64,000 nucleotides of DNA, taken from positions 1 through 64,000 of the forward strand of contig UQIB01000007.1 of NCBI GenBank assembly GCA_900541015.1. The letters are read 5' to 3'. This DNA is from an uncultured Collinsella sp. GTDB lineage: Bacteria > Actinomycetota > Coriobacteriia > Coriobacteriales > Coriobacteriaceae. Made by a program: the position numbers and the translations under genes. The notes under the pieces are model-generated. The model was given only the letters and a program-made list of their open reading frames with translations. It did not search any database and was not told where the DNA came from. This document shows, one piece after another, positions 62,007 to 64,000 of the stretch. Position 1 is the stretch's first letter; every line of letters starts with the position of its first letter.

Positions 62007-64000
62007 CTAGCGCTTCTTTGGGGTCGACCTAAGGCGAGCGAACCATAGGGCTGCGGCACCCGAGGTCAGGAGCGCGGTGATGCAAGCGGCGATGGGAACT
62101 GTTCCTGTTGCCGGTAGGTCCTGCGGTAGGGTACAGCGTTGGATGACACGGTCCTCGTCATGTGACTCAAGTTTATCGCCGCCGCCGTTGCGGCAAAGAT
62201 CGACGCGTGCGCTGTTGGTGAGTGCGGTTTGGGGCGTATAAGCCGACGTCGCCTGCATGTGCACGATTGCGCCCCGAGCGTCTGTGCCAAGGATTGCTTT
62301 GGCATCGTCAAGGTCGTCGTGCTCATCTTTGAGATCATCGCGGGTCCAAGAATCCGCATCGCTTCGAGTCGTAAAGTCGGCGGCTACCGCACCGTATTCA
62401 ATGCGAATGCCCGTTACGACGGTATTGGACGCAAGGTCGAGTTCTTTCGCCTCGAGTGTGGTGGATTCCGTGGTCGAGACATCCGCCTTCCAGAGGTGCC
62501 AGCCGTCGTAATCGACGAGGCGGCAACCCTCACCCAGACTTTCCCTTACTTCGTCGGACTCAAGCCAAGGATTTTCGTGCCCATCGTCAAGTGTCGCGTT
62601 TGCCGGCTCATCGACGTCTGTCGAGTCCAGCGGCGTCGTGCGATACCACACGTTGCACAGACCATTGAGGTCGCCGATGGCGACGGGGGTTTCGATTGAG
62701 ACGAATCTCGCTGCGCCGTCTTTGGCGCACTCAAGATCATCGGTAATCGTAAACTCATCAACCCAAGTAGCAGAATCGTTTCGAGCATCGATGGTATAGG
62801 AGAAAAGCCCATCACTATTGGTTTGCGTCGTGGCGCGGTTTTTACCATCGCCGTTAGCCAACAGGCCCTTTTCGATAGGTTGGACAAGTTCCTGACGCTT
62901 GTCGACCTGTCCCTTGATCTCGATGGGCGCATCCTTCATCGCGACGGATTGGACTTCTCCCGTATCCTTTATTTCAAACGTTATTTCCTCGGCAAGGTCA
63001 TAGGTCCGCGGAGACATCATTTCGCGCAACGAGTAGGTGCCGGGTGCAAGATGTTCGACGCGGTGTGGCTTGTCGGATGAGGTCCAGGAGTCTATTTCGG
63101 TTTTATCGGGACCATATAAGGTGAGTTGTGCGCCTTCCACTTCCTGCTCACCGCTTGCATCGACCTTGGAGATATCAACCTTGGTGTAATCGTCGGATAC
63201 GTTAAGCCGTGCTTCTACAACGGGTGTTTTCTGGTCGGCATAAGTAAGGTCGACAATATGGGTTGTCCGATCTGGCAAGAAGCCTGCCGGCGCTTGAGTC
63301 TCGACAACCTCGTAGCGTGCGGTGCCAAGTCCCAGCGGGAGGTTGTCCGCGCGTGCTTCTCCAGTTTCATCCGTCGTGACGGTAGCGACAGTCTCACCGT
63401 CGAGCGCGGCAATGCTACCGTCGGGGCGCACGATATCACTCGAGGCACGGATCTCAAAGACGGCGCCCGCGAGGCTGCTGCTGTCTATGGCATCGGTTTT
63501 AACGATCCTGATGTTTCCGGTCGCGGCGTGGTCATAATACGAGGCGATTGCAACGGGCGTTAGGTTCATGTCGGCGGGTATGTTTACCTCGATCTCTTCG
63601 CCGACAAGATAGGGCTCTTTGGCCGAGGTTTCGCGTACATAATAGGTGCCCGGCACGAGCGATTCGGGCAGCGTGACGGTCCCGGTCGCGTCAGTCGTAA
63701 AGGTGTCCATTACGTTATGTGCTGGATACCAGCAAGTTTGTGAGACAGGTTCGTGATTGCTGTCGAGGAGTTGGAAGGTGAATCCGGCTAGTGGAACAGA
63801 AGCGCCTGTTTGGGCATCGCGTTTTACAATCTGGAGATGCGTCGACAGAGCGTGGTTGTCCACGATATATTGAAGCACGGCGCCGTTGGAAATCTGATTG
63901 GCCCCGACGGTCCATTCCCCTGCACGTTTAAAACCCTCGGGGACGGTTTCCGGAACCTCGCGAATCGTGTAGCCGGCACGGTCGTATGGGACGGCTCCGT
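62007..64000 (-). CDS. LPxTG surface protein with SpaA/Cna_B-type repeats, N-terminus outside the window
   Basis: At least 664 residues; the frame is still open at base 64000, so the true start lies beyond. Three SpaA-like beta domains are visible (for example LQIVKRDAQTGASVPLAGFT, IRIVKTDAIDSSSLAGAVFE, DISKVDASGEQEVEGAQLTL) with VRETSAKEPY, VVETQAPAGF and LREMMSPRTY, the Lys and Glu set that form isopeptide bonds in pilins. A fourth, longer domain with many acidic residues precedes the sorting signal DLPATGTVP, a hydrophobic stretch and a basic tail RLRSTPKKR. It is likely a pilus subunit or adhesin for a sortase. Confidence 0.88.
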   Translation of the reverse strand, partial: GAVPYDRAGYTIREVPETVPEGFKRAGEWTVGANQISNGAVLQYIVDNHALSTHLQIVKRDAQTGASVPLAGFTFQLLDSNHEPVSQTCWYPAHNVMDTFTTDATGTVTLPESLVPGTYYVRETSAKEPYLVGEEIEVNIPADMNLTPVAIASYYDHAATGNIRIVKTDAIDSSSLAGAVFEIRASSDIVRPDGSIAALDGETVATVTTDETGEARADNLPLGLGTARYEVVETQAPAGFLPDRTTHIVDLTYADQKTPVVEARLNVSDDYTKVDISKVDASGEQEVEGAQLTLYGPDKTEIDSWTSSDKPHRVEHLAPGTYSLREMMSPRTYDLAEEITFEIKDTGEVQSVAMKDAPIEIKGQVDKRQELVQPIEKGLLANGDGKNRATTQTNSDGLFSYTIDARNDSATWVDEFTITDDLECAKDGAARFVSIETPVAIGDLNGLCNVWYRTTPLDSTDVDEPANATLDDGHENPWLESDEVRESLGEGCRLVDYDGWHLWKADVSTTESTTLEAKELDLASNTVVTGIRIEYGAVAADFTTRSDADSWTRDDLKDEHDDLDDAKAILGTDARGAIVHMQATSAYTPQTALTNSARVDLCRNGGGDKLESHDEDRVIQRCTLPQDLPATGTVPIAACITALLTSGAAALWFARLRSTPKKR

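Noticed and set aside
62007..63878. Start of the surface protein at 63878
   Set aside because: The frame stays open with SpaA-like sequence to base 64000, so that GTG is internal.

Overview
This window looks like the replication-origin region of a Coriobacteriia chromosome, most probably Collinsella or a close relative. The evidence is a high-GC actinobacterial codon style, the order rpsF-ssb-rpsR-rplI-dnaB-purA, and a dnaA-dnaN-recF-dciA-gyrB-gyrA block that diverges from rpmH-rnpA-yidD-yidC-jag-rsmG-parA-parB. The taxonomic call is made from gene content and style alone, without any database search.

Layout. Bases 1-1240 hold a 5'-truncated IS110-type transposase and its right end. From about 1.4 to 26.7 kb almost everything is on the minus strand: a YqeY-like protein, a PrsA-like foldase, an orphan PTS EIIA, purN-purM-purF, a MoaE-like protein, a class B sortase, purE, carA-carB, a membrane protein, an ABC exporter, a Nudix hydrolase, purD, purA, dnaB and the rplI-rpsR-ssb-rpsF ribosomal cluster. 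One plus-strand gene, a CmpB-like membrane protein at 7.9 kb, interrupts this. From 27.2 to 30.8 kb there are two tRNA-Ser genes and plus-strand accessory genes, including a nuclease-like gene bracketed by inverted palindromic repeats. From 31 to 45.8 kb the minus strand carries typA, small conserved genes, a bifunctional nuclease, tRNA-Ile, gyrA, gyrB, a DciA-like gene, recF, dnaN, dnaA and an ATPase-fold/winged-helix gene that heads the dnaA cluster. The putative oriC lies at about 45.83-46.1 kb, where transcription diverges. The plus strand then carries rpmH to parB, with three perfect parS sites ahead of parA. After that come rlmN (minus), ddl-dinG (plus), two WYL regulators (minus), a large M28-like membrane protein (plus) and a sortase-anchored surface protein (minus) that runs off the right edge.

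How the parts work together. The centre of the window is initiation (DnaA, oriC, DnaN, DciA, DnaB, SSB), supercoiling (GyrA/B), origin segregation (ParA, ParB, parS) and repair (RecF, DinG with a fused exonuclease). The left half makes purine nucleotides and carbamoyl phosphate. The surface layer is represented by a sortase, a foldase, YidC and an LPxTG adhesin.

The most unusual signals are: (1) DnaA has changed at four of the positions used for base contacts in the E. coli protein, and unusual repeats flank dnaA in place of canonical DnaA boxes; (2) two distant copies of an intergenic element (1235-1379 and 19721-19864) keep the same predicted helices although the helix sequences differ; (3) there are several very long perfect inverted repeats and a MITE-like element between genes; (4) an ATPase-fold/winged-helix protein with a Q/P/Y-rich linker heads the dnaA cluster; (5) an M28-peptidase fold is split by about 660 disordered residues and lacks expected metal ligands.
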